Shown: piece after piece, positions 6,041 through 7,504 of the stretch
How positions within the stretch are numbered: the first letter of the stretch is position 1
How the letters are laid out: every line of letters begins with the position of its first letter
Origin: Desulfuromonadaceae bacterium
GTDB taxonomy: Bacteria > Desulfobacterota > Desulfuromonadia > Geobacterales > Pseudopelobacteraceae
NCBI GenBank assembly: GCA_028686145.1
Contig: JAQUCQ010000161.1
Location: forward strand, 1-7,504
DNA length: 7,504 bases
Direction of reading: 5' to 3'
Notes under the pieces: model-generated
What the model was told of the DNA's origin: nothing
Database searches by the model: none
What the model saw: only the letters and a program-made list of their open reading frames with translations
Program-made: the position numbers and the translations under genes

Positions 6041-7350
6041 AACCCAACGTACTATTAATTGAAGACAATGCTTCCACCCGTTTCGGATTTGTCCGCTATT
6101 TTTCTAAAGATGGCTATGAGATCCATGAAGCGGCAAATCTTGCCGAGGCGACAGCTATTCTTGCCGCCCGACGTTGTGACATCATAGTTCTTGACATAAA
6201 CCTGCCGGACGGGAACGGAATTGACTTTATCCACACAGCACGAACTCAAGACCCGTGCATTCCGATCATTGTTATAACCGGTGAAGGCGATATTCCTCTC
6301 GCCGTTGAGGCCATGCAACGCGGGGCGGACAACTTCCTGACCAAACCGGTCGATAATGCCGCTCTCGCTGTGTTTATGTCTAAAACACTCGAAATAGGAA
6401 TCCTGAAAAAACAGCAATCGGCTCGAAAACAACTCGAAAAGAGAAATGTGTTCTTTGTCGGCAGCAATAAAATCATTCAGGAAGTTCATACGCTGGCTCT
6501 TGCAGCTGCAGCCAGTGACATACCGGTACTCATTACCGGTGAGACCGGCACTGGCAAAGGAATGCTTGCCCGATGGATTCATCAGAACAGTTCTCGCGCA
6601 TCAAATGAATGCGTCGAACTGAATTGCTCCGGCCTGAGAGGAGAAATGCTTTCACGGGAAATTTTCGGGAATGTCAAAGGCGCTTTCACTTCTGCCGATC
6701 AAGACCGCAAAGGACTACTTGATGTTGCTGACCGGGGGACACTGTTTCTGGATGAAATCGGCGACATGAGTATTGATGTCCAGGCACAGTTCCTCAAAGT
6801 GCTTGAGGATAAAAGTTACCGACGGCTTGGCGATATAAAACTGTTGAGAAGTAATTTTCGCCTGATTTGCGCGACACACCACGACATTGATTCATTAGTG
6901 GAGTTGGGGCAGTTTCGGCGGGATCTTATTTTTCGGATCAACATGATGAAACTACACTTACCGCCTCTCAGAGAGTGCATGGATGACGTTCCGGCATTGA
7001 CCTCATATCTGCTCCGCTCGCTCGGTTCAACCTCTGATGTTCTTACCGATGAATGTATGAAATTGCTCCTTGCCTATCCATGGCCCGGCAATATCCGCGA
7101 ATTGAAAAGTGTTCTTGAGCGGGCCCTGTTGATCACACCGCCCGGCGCAGTTATTCGCCAGTCAGCTTTTTCAAACCTGACCCCCAATCGCCCTCCCAAA
7201 TCTGTTCAAAACCAGCGCACGGTACAGGAGGTTGAGGGGGAACATATCAGAGCCGTACTAGATCAGACGGGTGGCAACATTGAAAAGGCAGCAAAAAGCC
7301 TCAATATTTCTCGCGCTACCCTTTATCGGAGACTCAAACAAAATCAGTAG
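6037..7350 (+). CDS. Sigma-54-dependent response regulator, NtrC type
   Basis: This is the likely partner of the preceding kinase (437 residues from the TTG at 6037). The receiver domain (1-120) has the acidic pair E9/D10, phospho-acceptor D53 (VLDINLPDGNG), T81 and K103. The AAA+ domain (about 138-366) has Walker A GETGTGKG (168-175), Walker B LFLDEIGD (236-243, D239/E240), the arginine-finger region FRRDLIFRIN (293-302) and sensor II WPGNIREL (349-356). The C-terminus is a Fis-type helix-turn-helix (about 400-435: GGNIEKAAKSLNISRATLYRRL). The sigma-54 contact loop reads GAFTSA (215-220) where GAFTGA is usual. Such activators bind upstream sites and drive sigma-54 promoters by ATP hydrolysis (known for the family). 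The TTGA overlap with the kinase gene gives translational coupling. The natural target is the divergent NosL/ABC operon, but no clear sigma-54 promoter is visible there. Confidence 0.95.
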   Translation: MKPNVLLIEDNASTRFGFVRYFSKDGYEIHEAANLAEATAILAARRCDIIVLDINLPDGNGIDFIHTARTQDPCIPIIVITGEGDIPLAVEAMQRGADNFLTKPVDNAALAVFMSKTLEIGILKKQQSARKQLEKRNVFFVGSNKIIQEVHTLALAAAASDIPVLITGETGTGKGMLARWIHQNSSRASNECVELNCSGLRGEMLSREIFGNVKGAFTSADQDRKGLLDVADRGTLFLDEIGDMSIDVQAQFLKVLEDKSYRRLGDIKLLRSNFRLICATHHDIDSLVELGQFRRDLIFRINMMKLHLPPLRECMDDVPALTSYLLRSLGSTSDVLTDECMKLLLAYPWPGNIRELKSVLERALLITPPGAVIRQSAFSNLTPNRPPKSVQNQRTVQEVEGEHIRAVLDQTGGNIEKAAKSLNISRATLYRRLKQNQ

Positions 7351-7366
7351 GGCTACAAACCAGCCC
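7350..7366 (+). terminator. Weak candidate terminator hairpin after the response regulator
   Basis: GGGCT (7350-7354) can pair with AGCCC (7362-7366) across a 7-base loop, followed by CCCTTTCTC. The stem is short and the T run is poor, so this may not terminate efficiently. Confidence 0.25.
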
Positions 7367-7383
7367 CCCTTTCTCATCACATC

Positions 7384-7418
7384 TGTCTCAAATTGCGATT
7401 TTTTCTCCTTTTGAGACA
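7384..7418. repeat. Inverted repeat, possible transcript-end hairpin or operator
   Basis: TGTCTCAAA (7384-7392) and TTTGAGACA (7410-7418) are perfect 9-bp inverted arms around a 17-base, T-rich centre. Neither side is followed by a U-tract, so it is not a textbook intrinsic terminator. It could stabilise the 3' end of the two-component transcript or serve a gene beyond the right edge. Confidence 0.4.
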
Positions 7419-7504
7419 ATTCAGCATTTGTATAATCGAACAACCTGCCGATTTCATTCACATCAAAAACAAAACCACGTCGGCACAATTCTTGATGGGC
7501 AGAT

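Overview
The window (7504 bases, GC content by eye close to half) looks like chromosomal DNA from a Desulfobacterota bacterium, most likely Geobacter/Desulfuromonas-like. That placement is an inference. It rests on the PAS histidine kinase plus sigma-54-type regulator pair, the NosL-like proteins placed beside a MacB-type ABC transporter, and recall of similar small neighbouring proteins in that group. No rRNA, tRNA, CRISPR array, transposon or phage gene was seen.

Layout. Positions 1-3453 hold six tightly packed minus-strand genes. In transcription order they are: a secreted NosL-like protein with four Cys and a His-rich N-terminus (2950-3453); a second, more typical NosL-family protein (2459-2935); a 98-residue membrane-anchored protein of unknown function (2153-2449); a FtsX/MacB-type permease (1020-2156); its ATPase (290-1018); and the start of a multi-span membrane protein that runs off the left edge (1-293). 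Gaps are 14 bp or less, and several junctions overlap by 4 bp (ATGA, GTGA), so this reads as one operon. Positions 3454-3763 are a divergent intergenic region with candidate sigma-70 promoters in both directions and a perfect 15-bp palindrome. Positions 3764-7350 encode a membrane-bound PAS sensor histidine kinase and an NtrC-type response regulator, overlapping by 4 bp. The last 154 bases hold two inverted repeats and no secure gene.

How the genes may work together. NosL proteins are copper-binding periplasmic accessory factors for nitrous oxide reductase, where they act with the NosDFY ABC system. Here NosL-like proteins sit with a MacB/LolD-type ATPase and permease and not with NosF/NosY, and no nosZ or nosD is present in the window. 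The simplest reading is a periplasmic metal (copper?) handling or cofactor-delivery system whose expression is controlled by the divergent two-component pair. The metal, the direction of transport and the regulatory link are all inferred. Four of the eight protein genes use GTG or TTG starts, each chosen because a good ribosome binding site sits at the right distance.
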